Positions 24,401 through 36,211 of a stretch of 64,000 bases of DNA are shown here, in pieces. This DNA comes from Tetrahymena elliotti 4EA (Eukaryota > Ciliophora > Oligohymenophorea > Hymenostomatida > Tetrahymenidae). A program made the translations under genes and the position numbers. Under the pieces are notes generated by a model, which had not been told where the DNA came from, made no database searches, and saw nothing but the letters and a program-made list of their open reading frames with translations. The first letter of the stretch is position 1; each line of letters opens with the position of its first letter. The DNA lies in the NCBI GenBank assembly GCA_000231825.2, contig JH720346.1, forward strand, positions 259,260 to 323,259. The letters run 5' to 3'.

Positions 24401-27400
24401 TTAAGAAAATTAATTCCAAAATCATAAAAATAGTTATTTGACATTTTAATGATAACTGACTACATTATTTAGTTATGAATTAAGATTAATCCTATAATTA
24501 GTATAAATTGCTTTTTGTTTAATTTATTTTAAAGAGATAGTTAATTGAATTGCTAAAGTTTGAGTTATTTTTATTTAAAAATGTGAAAATATATTTGTTT
24601 TTTTCTCCTGAATGTGTTATCTTCAATTACTTTTTTTGTTAATGTGTAATCAGCTAATTGATTTACAAATATTCTTGATAAATCAAAGAAAACGAATAAA
24701 ATTTTCTCCTTAAAAGAAAATTTGGTTACAATTGCTAAATTGATACTGAAATTCATTTAATTCCCCAAAATTTTAATATTGATTTCCCACTTTTCAAAAT
24801 TGATTTTTACCATGTTAATTTTTCAGAGGATTACTCCATTAATTAGTCTTAAGGCATAAATTAAGCTTTTGTCAAATTTAAATAGATAAAAAAATATTTA
24901 CTTGCTCAAGGACATGGCGCTTTGTGATTATTCTTTATGAGATATTGTTAGCCTCTTCTAAATTAATTTAGTCTTAAGAGAGATAATTGTAAAAATCTCT
25001 AGTAGAATAAAGAGTTTCTTTAAATAAATTAAAACTGCTTTCTAGAATGTAATCAAAGGAAATAACAGTCATCATTGGAAGTCTTTAGTTTTAATATATA
25101 CTCTCGACAAAGAATTGTCTATATGAACATAAACATCTTCGCATAATTATATGCAAGACATATTGCTCTCTTACAGAGAAAGTATTAGTTTCACTTAGAT
25201 TTTAAATAATTTAAGTAAATGCTTTAGTAGGATTATGTATATTTTCAATTAGAAATTATAAATATGTGAACCTAAGTTTATTTGTATGAGTATCTTTCTT
25301 ATTTTGTATTAGCGATGTGTTGTTTTCAAATAAATTCACTATATAGCCTTTAAGGAAAAGAGAACGATCATCACTTTAAATAAAATTCTCCCATTTAAAT
25401 GGTTTGTATTAAAAGTCAGAGCAAAAACACTTTAAATCATTACAAGAAGTAATGTGATCAGTGTATAAAGATTCAAAATCAACACCATATTTCAATTGAG
25501 TATATTTATTGTACTCCATATCAAATAGCTTATTCAAATATCTTATATATAAGTCAACATGGGCAGGGTTTTTACTGGTTTTATATACATGCTTAACTCT
25601 TTATTCCATTTTTTAATAAATAAAATCGCCTATAAGCATAGCTAGTGGTATTGCGACCAAGTAAATAACAGAAATATTACAGTTATCATTCAGTTTTAAA
25701 AAAATATAGAGATAGGCGACAAAAGAGAATGTAAAGTGACAAATTAAATAGAGGCAATTGCATTTTCTAATAAGTTCTTCATGATAAGGGAATTCAACAA
25801 AGATCTCAACAATTTGTATCAACTATAGTAAATAAAAATAATAAATAAAAGCATATTCTTTGAAAATGCTATTTTAAAATTGAAATTTATTTAGTTGCTT
25901 CAATTTTATTGATAATTTTTCTTGCTTTTCTCTGTAACTTAATTAACCAAGCAAACAAACTATCTAAATTTTTGACTCATAAGAAAATTTTTGAAAATTC
26001 GTAATATTTATTTAAATCAAATTGATCTGAGGTAGGGTAGGTTACAATTGTGAATAGTATTTAATTCAATTTAATCTTACTAAGTATAGAGTATTCTAAA
26101 ATGTAATTTGGATAAAAATTTGCTTCTATTAACTATTTTCCTAATTTAAGAGTAAAATGACGTATTTTTTTTGGAATTTTATGGAAAATTGAATGACCAT
26201 TTGTATTCAGTTACTTTTAGTACATTTTTATCAATCACATAACATTTTTACAAACTAAATAAAACTTTAATTTTTTTAATCAGTCAGTACTTGATTAATT
26301 TATTTCTAAAAGCTAAAATTTAATTTTGTATTACTTATTTTTTTCCCTACAATCAATTTCAATAATTTAAAAAAAGTAAGATTAATCCTAAAAATTTATT
26401 TCGTTTTGTTTTGCGATTCTAATTTTTTTCTTTTAATTTAATTTAAAAAAAACAAGCATTCTACAATTTCCTGTTTTATCATTCTTTTCTATCTTTTTTT
26501 TTTGGGTATTTTCTCTAAAACATATAAATATTTACTGGCTGATTGAGGTCAATAGTATTTAAAGTAACAAAAATTTAATTATTTTTCTATTGAGGAAAGT
26601 AACAAATTAATATTTTTTACCTTAAGTACCCAATGAATGGTAGAGATACCTAGACCCCAAGAAGTATTATAAAATGTTGACATGACTACATTAGAAAACA
26701 TGTGGTAATAAGACCACAATGAATCTCTTTTACTTAGATGATCTTCAAATGAAACCTGATAATCATAATCATGCAGTGTGTATAAAAAAACAACAAAGAG
26801 TTAAGTAGCCATATTAAAAAAGCTTAAACTAGCAAGCGCAAATCCATAACCAATGAGCTTGTCATTATAGATTTCAGAAAATATTTATACAGAAGGGATG
26901 AAAAAAACAAATAGGGCTAATTAATAATAAATTGAAGCTACATTATCAAATAAATATGCGATGTTTTAGGTTAGTCTTATAGTACTGAAGCTATTTCTAC
27001 TTTAATATGAAGTTTAATTTGAATGCCAATTTATCAAATGAGATTCAACAGTATCATGCTCATTATATATTAAATATATTACTAATCTTATTGTCATGTG
27101 AATTATAAACAACAAACTAAATATAAGGAAAAAGATGAGAGTAATGTATTTAGGAAGATTAGCCATATCTACACTTTTCTAAATATTGTTTAACTTAATT
27201 AAATCGGAAATTAGAGGTTCTATTCTTGAATAAGAAAGTATTATGTAAAATTGAGAAGGAATATTTTAACTGCTATAACTATTAATCAAATCCTAAACCT
27301 ACTTGTTATAAAGCAAAGAAATTTACTACAGCTAGAATAAGCTGAAAACCAGAAATGAAACAAACTTTCCTCTCTTATATTTTTTTGTAACCTAATCAAA

Positions 27401-27556
27401 CTCTCTAAAATAAAAATCAGTTAACTTCTCTCTAATCGTTTTCTTTTAAGCTTGCTCTTTATGGATATCTCCCTTCTTATTACCATTACCAATCACCTGT
27501 TTGCTTGAGATACGAATGTTGTTGTTTTAGCATTTTATGAATTGATCTCCTTCCAT
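18490..27556 (-). CDS. Giant multi-pass membrane protein with PAS domain (TmcB/TmcC-like), copy 2
   Basis: Paralogue of the gene at 10,419-17,759, on the opposite strand. The start at 27,556 (MEGDQFIKCQNNN) is the first ATG after an in-frame TGA. Order: N-terminal membrane block (27,350-26,621); 798-bp intron (25,823-26,620); HITSC-x4-CFCSD motif (about 25,430-25,470); helical region with the block ISFDYILESSFNLF, parallel to VIDFDELLFKITKA in copy 1; 1,440-bp intron (23,462-24,901); PAS-type domain (about 23,320-22,800) with GHNHAKYLQKFVDRGSMENL and GFIFPIELRIRLNYIG; polar linker (22,200-20,750); two terminal membrane blocks (about 20,600-19,650 and 19,580-18,520) ending MMTFLSDQIQKGKVV before TGA at 18,490. 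Similarity to copy 1 extends over the whole length. It could be two genes if the 1.44-kb gap is not an intron, but the peptide reads across it smoothly. Confidence 0.78.
23462..24901 (-). other. Unusually long intron (1,440 bp) in PAS/membrane copy 2
   Basis: The donor gtaaat at 24,901 follows RHVLEQ, and the acceptor tttgtag ends at 23,462 before DQFEFFNIIKN; the join matches copy 1. The interval contains tta/att simple repeats near 23,600-23,660 and same-strand open stretches at 24,571-24,756 and about 24,030-24,149 (peptide RVSKHFVKIQNRSLSKLDND), which may be unused or alternative exons or remnants. Confidence 0.55.
25823..26620 (-). other. Long intron (798 bp) in PAS/membrane copy 2
   Basis: The donor gtaaaaaata directly follows an exon ending WVLK, and the acceptor tatag precedes LIQIVEIFVEF, keeping the frame. 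The inside is T-rich, with repeated TGA in every frame, and shows no gene. Confidence 0.6.
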
Positions 27557-29776
27557 CTGCTTTATCCTACTTAATATTTAATAACCTATGCCTATTCAAT
27601 ACTAATATACTAATAATCTTACGATGTATTGACCTAAAATTTTGCGCTATATTTGCTTTTAAATTATGCTGCTTTACTTTTCAGTATTTGATTTGCTGAA
27701 AAAATTTATGTTTGTTTGTTTGATAAGTAAATTTTTTAATTAAAAATTTAATATTTACTTTCGACTTTCTTGATTATTATTAACAAAAAAACATATATTA
27801 AGTTTTTTACTTTCTTTTACTAATAAAATACTTCACTTATGCATTTATTTTCAAAAATGTTTAGTTTTACTACTGCTTACAATAAATTCTGTTGACAATA
27901 AGTTTTTTTTAACTAATAGAAATTTATTTATGTAATTAGTAACTAACTATTTCCACTTTGCTTCAAAAAAAAGGAAAATCTATCTGGCTAAAATTCAATT
28001 CTTTTTTAATTTCTTCTTGTGCTCAAATTTATTACTAATCTGACCTCTTTTTTTATCTTAAATGTAAATCTTATTCTTTTCCTTCTTAATTTTACTTGTA
28101 AATTTTCCTAACTCTGGGTTAAGTATTTTCTTCTCCTCTAAAAAAGTAATTACATACCAATTTTTGTGTAAAATAAAAACTCTTAGTGCATTTACATGTA
28201 ACTAATAATTTTTCTATCAAATTGTAACAAAGTTGTTAAAAAACGCTTCATAAAAAAATAACAAAAGTTAATTAAGTTCTAATTTATATAGTAGTGGAAA
28301 CAGCAATAATTTTCTTGGAAATTTGAAAGAAAAATTTTTATTTTTATTTATTAATAATATTATATTAATCTCTTTTAATTTTAATCATTTAATATAAATT
28401 GTAATTTTATAAGTTTATGAATAATGAAATTATTTAACATATCATAAACCAAACATTTTTTTCTATTTTTAAGTTAATTCAAATCTATTTTTATTTTATA
28501 ATATAAAAAATAAAAATTTCTTTCAATAATTTAAATCCTTTTTTATCTCCTCTTGGAATTTTCAATGCTCTTGTTTTGTATTAGAGTGTTTTTTTCTAAA
28601 GTCATCATTCAATTGATTAAGAATTTTTATTTTCAAACTCATTTCTGTAATAAAATTTTATATAAAATTTGGATAATTTTTGGCTTATCTAATTTAATGT
28701 ATGTTTTATTAACACTTACAATAATTAAGTAATAAATAAATAGCTTTAAAAATTATTGTAACATAAGCAAAATAGTTCATTAAAATTTAATATTACCAAA
28801 AAATCATTCATTTTAATACTTAGTTAATTATCTTGAGAACAAAATTTTATTTTTTTTTGCTTTCAAGTGCAGCATTTCATGATTTAACAGTATGGAAATG
28901 CGTTAATAGAGAATAAAACCCACACATAAATGGTCTAGAGCACATTAAAAACCTAATAAATGACATTCCTAATGACCTAACCTAATATTCATTCTCAATG
29001 TCTATCCTTTATATAAAAAATTCAGAAAAGAATTTAAACAATAAAAAAAGAGAGTCAATCAATCAATCATTCTATTTTCTTTAAAGGCCTAGAAGTCAGC
29101 AAATTTGAAAAATATTACCCAGATTAATAATCAATGATACAAAAAATGACTTAATAATAAGAATTAATGAAAATAAAATATTGTTGGAAAAATAATCCCC
29201 ACCAGCCAAAAAATTAATTAAAAAAGGAAAACTGAAGTAAAATAAAAATTTAAAGCGTTTATTAACTTAATAATCCTCGAAAAATCAAAAGATGCAATAA
29301 TATTTTAACACTTGAGATAAAAAAATAAATTGAGTTTTTTCACTGAAATGGATGATTAAAGATATAAATATAGAGCCTTTACAAAAATATTAATTTCTTA
29401 TTTTTCTTAATTGTTTAAAATGATTAAAAATATGTATTAAATAGATATTTTTTTAAATATTAAATTTCTTTTTTACAAGGCTGATTAAAATGACAAAATA
29501 TTTGTAAATTAGAGAAAAATAGATTGAATAAATTGAAATGATTTTTAATATTTCATTTAGTTTTGATTCGTGGAAATAGATAATATAATACAGAATAAAT
29601 ATAATTATATAAGAATTTAAATATTTTTACATTAATTAAAATAAACAGTTCAAAAGATTTTAAGATTTTTGAGATTATAATTAGATTTTATATATTTATT
29701 TATTTATTTATTTGTTTGTTTGTTTGTTGTGGTGCTTATTTGTTTGATTAATTGTTTTATTTAAAATAGTGTTCAG
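27557..29776. other. Intergenic: promoter of PAS/membrane copy 2 and 3' flank of GSK3
   Basis: A 2.2-kb spacer between two minus-strand genes. Most is AT-rich and featureless. A GC-richer island at about 28,865-29,270 is described separately. Near 29,690-29,730 there is a tttatttattt/tttgtttgttt microsatellite. Confidence 0.5.
28865..29270 (+). other. Composition island: possible small gene or structured RNA
   Basis: Within an AT desert this stretch is clearly richer in C and G. It holds a hairpin, gcatttc (28,872-28,878) pairing with gaaatgc (28,895-28,901), then a run of related cctaat/gacctaa words (28,950-28,990). Two short plus-strand frames look peptide-like: one from ATG 28,893 (RIKPTHKWSRAHQKPNK before TGA) and another ending near 29,240 (VSKFEKYYPDQQSMIQKM). 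They could be exons of a small spliced gene; alternatively the first 120 bp is a non-coding RNA. No family recognised. Confidence 0.25.
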
Positions 29777-31803
29777 TCAATATTCTTAATTGAAATGATT
29801 TTTGTCTTCTCCTGCTTACTTAAGAAGCTAATACCATTTTGGGGTTAGTAATTAAAAAGTTAGCTGCTTATCCTATGCCTCTGATAATTCCTCTTTTAAA
29901 GAACTTTATTTAGAATTATTATTTAAATAAATATAAAAATACCTTCTAAAAAATCAAATAGGTGTGGGAGTCTCTTTCCATTAATTCTACAATGTTCTAT
30001 TCTTAACTCATTAAAGTATGGATGGAGTAGGGCTTTTAAGGGTTTTATTCTTTTACTGGGTTCATATACAAGCATTTATTCTAACAAATCTAATAGGTCT
30101 CTATTGATCAACACATTTTCGAAAACCTAATTTTCATAAACCAAAAATAAATAAATGTTTTGTTTGCAATACTATCAATTTACTTTAGATAAAGGCATTT
30201 TATTTATTGGAGGGTATTTTTAAAGTTTGTGTTCAGGGTTCATTTCTCTTATTTAATCGGGTGTAGGTGCACCAAGAACTTTCATAACTTCCACTAATTG
30301 ATCTAAACTTGAATTTCCCCTAAATAAAGGTTCACCCAATAGCATTTCAGCTACTACACAACCTAAAGACCATATATCTATGCTAGTTGTGTAGTTTTAA
30401 GCTCCTAACATCAATTCAGGGGCTCTATAAAATCTTATTTAATTTAAAAAGAAATTTTTAAAAATAAAACTGACTTGTTTTTATTTTGAATAATAATGGG
30501 ATATACCTACTGCAAATATAAGATATATTAGATTCTCCTCTTGACAATTTTTTTGCAGATCCAAAATCACATAATTTAAGTTAGTGAGTTCTATGATTAA
30601 TTAGTATATTAGAGGGTTTAATATCTCTATGTGCTATATTTAATCCATTCATATAAGCTAGAGCTCTAAAAGCTTAATATAAATATAATTTGATCAAAAT
30701 ATTTGGAAACAATTCTTTCTACTCAAATGGTTTCAGTTTCTTTCTATGGTAATATTTTATCATTTTAGTCAAATTAGATGGCACAAACTCCATTATTAAG
30801 TTCAAATAAACTTCATCTTCCTATTTAATTCATTTATTGATCATTATTTTTTTACTTAATTGAATAGTTTATTATTACTTCTTCACCAAATGAATAAAAA
30901 TTGTATTTTAATTGCACAATATTAGGATGATGTGCTACTTCTTACATTATTTATAACTCCCTATTCTTAAAATTTTTGTCTTAGAGTACTCTTTTAACTG
31001 CAACCTCTTCTTTTGTATCTTTAAATTCAGCCTAGAATTAATATAATTAAAAAAAAAATTATTTAGATTTCTGATAATAAGTTTATTTAATATCTTTATC
31101 CCTCCTTTAATTTTCAGCCTGAAAATTTGTTGCCTTTGAAAATAAACACTCTTTTACACTTATTTTTACTCAATTTTTAACTGAAAGATCTTCCATTCGT
31201 TTAGAATGAGAAAGATTCAAATAAAATCATAATTAATTAATTTACCTTATAAACAACACCAAAGTTTCCCTGTCCTATTTTGTTATTTTCATCTAAATCT
31301 AAATTTTGATTGATGTTTATATATCTGCTTGGCGTTTTGTTGAACTATTTTTTTTTTGAAAATTATTTATAGTGAGCTTATCGACATAAATTATTTACTC
31401 TGTTAGTGAGTGAAGAAGATCTTAATGCATTATAAGTTGAATTTGATTATTGAGTATTTAATGAGGGTTATTTTTTAGTAACTTTTTGAGTAAAAAAATC
31501 TCCTCCACCACCTCCATAGATATATTTTTTATTTCTAGCTTATGGAGATTTGCTATTGCTTATTTGGGTATTTTGTCTGTATCTAGAATTTTAATCAATA
31601 GGAGGTAATGTTTCTGTCTTTGATTATATAGTTGTCATCATTATAGATGTTCCTCCATTCAATACAGATGTTCTATCTTGAGTCTTGTTACTTCTTTTAG
31701 TTTTCTAAGGGCTCTCTCCAAATGAATATTATTGTAAGGCATTCATTCGTTACTAAGGAAGAACTTCCTATTCAAATAATAATACAAATTTTTATGTGTC
31801 CAT
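29777..31803 (-). CDS. GSK3: GSK3/shaggy-type protein kinase
   Basis: Ser/Thr kinase of the CMGC group, glycogen synthase kinase 3 family; in other eukaryotes it phosphorylates primed substrates in metabolism, development and cilium control. The start at 31,803 gives a polar N-terminal extension of about 150 residues (Ser/Thr/Gln-rich, with a Gly run YGGGGGDFF), longer than in animals. Kinase landmarks: [11 protein letters not shown] loop, [20 protein letters not shown] (the GSK3-specific block with the catalytic Lys), [32 protein letters not shown] and the activation-loop signature [19 protein letters not shown] with the autophosphorylated Tyr position. Later: [19 protein letters not shown] and [10 protein letters not shown]. 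The C-tail runs HLFDFLEEELSEAQDKQL and ends NHFNQEY before TGA (29,777-29,779). Several short introns. The family call is secure. Confidence 0.93.
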
Positions 31804-32189
31804 AGTCGACTCAAAAATTGATTGTTTGTTTGCTTGTTAATTGATTTGTAAATTTACTAAAACGCTTGAAAGAGGGAGAGTCTAACTTAGCATTTTTGCC
31901 TAATTTGCTAGAAGAACAAAACAGATTGAAAAGTATTGCTTTTTTATTATTAGTTTTTAGTTACTTTTGAGTTAATAAATTCTAAAAATTTTAACAAAAT
32001 AGTATTGAAAGAATTATCAAATGAATGAATCTAATAAATATTTAGAGAAACTAAAAAGTAATTAATATTTTTAATGGAGAATATTGACTTATATTATTAT
32101 ATTTTCTTACCCATAGATCTATTCAACACCGCTTATAACTACAAATTACTAACTAATAATAAATTAATAATAATATCAATTTAATTCTT

Positions 32190-32928
32190 ATTCATTTTAT
32201 TTAACCCATCTTTAACATAAATAAATATATTTTCACAAATTATCAAAATAATTTTTACATTTTCTTTTATTTATTTATTATCAAAATTATAACTGTCAAA
32301 AATAAAAACAATTAATTTCTTATCCATATTACTTCATCCGCCACATAAATATTTTTACTCAAATATTTTGACAAAAAATACATATTTATTCAATGAGTAA
32401 AACTGATAGCTTTCTTTTTTTATTAATTTATGAAACTGTAAAAGAAAAATACAATTAAATTATATGAAAGCTCTAGTAACATAAAAATATTTATACAAAT
32501 TCAAAAGTTACAAAAATATTTGTGATATTTATTAAAATGGAGACCTCTCCTTTTTTATAAATATATCAAAGCAATAACTTGAGAAAAAAAAATCAGTTAA
32601 ATTCTTATCTATATAAATTTATTTATCTTCACAAATTACTAAAATATTTTTTTATTAGTTCATATGATTAAATTGATTTATCTCTTTTTTTATAAAATTT
32701 ATGAAAGCTACTACTGCAAAAAGTAAAAATAAAGACTTATTCATATCATTTAAGCCTTCTTTTGCATAAAATCATTATTCAACAAAAATTTTAACAAAGT
32801 ATCAAAATAATTTTTACATTGGTTCAAAGAAATAAATTAGTTTTTTATCTCTTTCTTTACAAAATTTATCAAAGCCTCTCTACAAAAAAAAAGCAATTCT
32901 TATGAAAATCATTTAATACTTCAATAAC
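32190..32928. repeat. Diverged tandem repeats, unit roughly 150-190 bp
   Basis: The same ordered words recur with drift: ctttttttataaaatttatgaaagc-like text, then a tcttatc(c/t)atat block, a tt(a/c)ttcaacaaa-like block and aaaataatttttacatt. At least three to four copies can be traced by eye. Unit limits are approximate. Confidence 0.45.
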
Positions 32929-33038
32929 ATAAATTTACTCTATGTTTATTTTTATAAATTTACTCTATGTTTATTTTTATAAATTTACTCTATGTTTATT
33001 TTTATAAATTTACTCTATGTTTATTTTTATAAATTTAC
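32929..33038. repeat. 25-bp minisatellite, about 4.4 exact copies
   Basis: The unit ataaatttactctatgttt followed by attttt repeats head to tail with no mismatch that I can see. The perfect copies mean it is young or kept uniform, unlike the decayed repeats immediately upstream. Confidence 0.9.
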
Positions 33039-33601
33039 AAACTAATTTTAAATTTGAAAAAATAATTTCTCTCTTTCTTTTCAACTTTGTAAATTAAAAA
33101 TTGCAAAAAAAATTTCAATTTTTTCCTAAAATAAATTAAAATGACATTTTAAATATTTTTTAAATAAAAAAATATTTTAACAAAAAGATTTAAATATCAT
33201 AATTTAAATTTAAAATAATGGTCAAGAATAAATCTTAAGATTAATATGATAATAAAATAAAAGAATCAAAACTAATGGCAGGCATCAGCAGCAAATTTTG
33301 ATTGTTAATAAATAGTTGATATTTATATTTTTGGAATTTAAAATATCTAATTGTTAAGATTAGTTAATTAATTGATAAATACCCAGATTTGATAAATTAA
33401 TATTAATTCGCATTTGAGATTTTTACTAACAAATTATATTCAAAGTAGAAAAATAGAGAATCTATCTATCTATCTATTAAAATAGGAACAATAACCAGCC
33501 AATAACTAATTAACTAACTAAAAAACTAACAAACAAACAAACAGATCAATCAATCAAGAAGAATAAATTATAAATTTAGGTTTTAGGAAGATTATTTTTA
33601 G

Positions 33602-36211
33602 ATGAAGATAATATAGGATGGGATAGATTATTTTCTATTTTTGCTGACAACGACTTAGATTGGAATGGCATTCATAAAATACACAATTACAGAGAATTAT
33701 TAATACCCTTATTTAGGACTTATAATAATATCTGCACCTCTGGGAATAATTGGATTTTTTACAATATTAAAGTTTGTAAAGGATTATAATGGAAGGGGAT
33801 CTATATTTTATCTTGATATTAATTAATATATTTTACTTTCACTCTTCTATGGCTTTTCTTAAATTTTATCTGTGACTGCATTAAAATATTCCCACTTAAC
33901 ACTAATAAGATATATAATTATTGGAGGGATTACTGAATGTTTAGTTTTACCTTTACTCAGTAAATTCATATTAAACAGGATGCTCTATTCCCACTACATT
34001 CTTACAGTTATACTTTCTGTGGCCAGTCTTTGTATAAATGAGTTTGTTGTATTATCTAAATCAAGTGCTACTTCTCATATCTCTGTATCTACTGAATCTG
34101 GTTGGGAGGGACCTCTTATCACTTTTTTTAGCAAGACTCTCTTTTTATTTGGGTCTGTACTCAGTAAAAGATCTATACTTAAAAGAGGTCATTATTATAA
34201 ACTTAAAGATAAATCTCTTTACAAGTAATTCATTCATTTTTATTTTTATCTAATTTTACAAAAAAAATATTTATTCTTCTTGTTAAGAGTTTTAAAAGCA
34301 AAAAAGCTAATTAATTTGAAAAGAAAAATGTTAATTTTAAGAATATCACATAATGATTAAAATATTTATTTTTGAATGAATAAAGTTAGAATATTCCTTT
34401 AGGGGCATTTAATTATGTTAAAAGTGATGATATTACTAACTACTATAAAGACTATGTCAGTGGAGATGATGACAAACCAAAGCTACTTAAAAAAGATTCT
34501 ATTCTTTACAAGAGATTTTAATTGATAAAAAAATTGGATCCTAATTATGAAGATCTTAGGTTTGAAACAGGAGAAAGAGATCCATATTTAGAAAGCAAAA
34601 TTGTTAATTTTAGAAAATTAGTGGGAAACAATACAGTTAAAGTTAACCAGTTAGTAGAGCTTCCTAAATATTTCACTCGTCCTAAATTTTAGTAAACTTA
34701 CATCTTTTTAAGCTGCTCTAAATACATTCATTTTGAATTTAAGATATTATTTAGGTTATGGTGCTTTGAATGCAGAAGAATTAGATGTAGTTTTAAATCT
34801 TGATGAAAATCTCATGAATAAATATATCAAAAGGAGAGAAGAAACTAATTTCAAAGATTTGAAAAAGTGGGAGGTAGAAAACATATTAAAGCAAGGTAAC
34901 AATAATTAAAAATAATTTAATTTTGAAAATATACAAATAAATAATTTGAAATACAGAGGATAATGAAAGACAATATTTGGAAGAGTTTTTGAAGGACTAT
35001 TTAGAAATGAAGTTTAACGCTCATTACTTTCATAACAAAGATGATATGCTACTCACTAAAATTGATAGCATTTTTGATTCCATGATATACGATAATGAAA
35101 ATTTTAATATTGACATATAGAAGACTGTTGAATTATATTCAATATTTAACCTTTTCTTACTTGTCTTATCTTTCTTTGCTTCATATTTCAACCTAGAATT
35201 TTATTATGCCATCTATTAGAGCTACGAAGTAATTAATTTTTAATTCAAATTTAATATCTGACTTGACTTAATGCTTATTTAAAAATAATAAAATAAATAG
35301 CTGACAATAACTTAGGTGAAACCATATTATGTAGACCAAGATAATTTATATATAATGTTTATTGTTGCTGCTTTATTTTAGCTTCTCAAGCCTTTCTTTT
35401 TTAATAGAATACTCTAAAATCACACTTCGGGAGTTTACTTTTTTATTAAACTTCTTACTGAGTTCCTGATTATTATTTTTGCTTCAACATTTACTAATCA
35501 AAATCCAAGTATAAGCACAAATACTTTAATAGCCATATTTTTATTATTCTTTGCTAATTTTGCTAACTATTCTGGAGTTAACCACAAGAAAAACTGGACT
35601 GAATTTGCATCCCTTATCGAGTTAGTTAAATCTTACTTTTCTCAAGATTTAGAAGTAGATTAGGTAAAAAATTCTTTTTTATATAATTTCCTCCCTCAAC
35701 TTTTATTTGCTTCAATAGAGAATTCTTTATTTGTTGATAAGAAATAATTATTCTAAAAATATTTTAATTGATATAATTAGCTACTTTTACTTGAAATAAG
35801 ATTAATCTAAATTCATTAACTCTTGGGTAGAGATGATTTCTTAAGGATTCTAATAGATCTTATTGTCAGCAAAAATCCTAGATAAGTGCTACACACAAAT
35901 AATCCAGTGATGTTTTTAAGAGAAAATTTTGATTTATTCTATAATAGAAGGTTAATATATTTATCTTGATTTGATTTTAAACTATTTTTTAAATTAGGGC
36001 ATAAAATTGGGGCGGAGGTTTCCCAAGGCCTACAGTTGAAGGAATAGAGAGCTCATGGATTAGTCAAAGTCCAAAAGATGTATTGATTAATTCAATTAAC
36101 TAAATGAAAAACAATTATGAACAAGAAAAAAAGGAATATGAAATACTCAAAGAAAAAATATTAAATCAACAAAACTCCTAATAAAAAAATGAGTCATATA
36201 AAGAAGACTGA
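33602..36211 (+). CDS. Multi-pass membrane protein, unknown family
   Basis: The start MKIIQDGIDYF at 33,602 is followed by about five hydrophobic segments (33,720-34,060), for example LGLIIISAPLGIIGFFTIL and YIIIGGITECLVLPLL. After an intron (34,225-34,385) comes a soluble block (34,400-35,120) rich in Asp/Lys/Tyr, with LRFETGERDPYLESKIVNF and NLDENLMNKYIKRREETNF. A second membrane block follows (35,130-35,590), including IFNLFLLVLSFFASYF and LIAIFLLFFANFANY. The C-terminus (35,720-36,211) is helical, has NWGGGFPRPTVEGIESSW and ends in a coiled-coil-like, charged tail (NNYEQEKKEYEILKEKILNQ) before TGA at 36,209. About 700 residues. I do not recognise the family. The N-terminal bundle vaguely recalls drug/metabolite transporters, but no signature supports that. 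Confidence 0.8.

Larger units (their letters stand above)
31804..33601. other. Intergenic with diverged and exact AT-rich repeats
   Basis: A 1.8-kb spacer between the divergent starts of GSK3 (minus) and the membrane gene at 33,602 (plus), so both promoters lie here. The middle holds decayed repeats (32,190-32,930) and an exact minisatellite (32,929-33,038), both listed. A tctatctatc microsatellite sits near 33,460-33,480. No gene seen. Confidence 0.55.
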
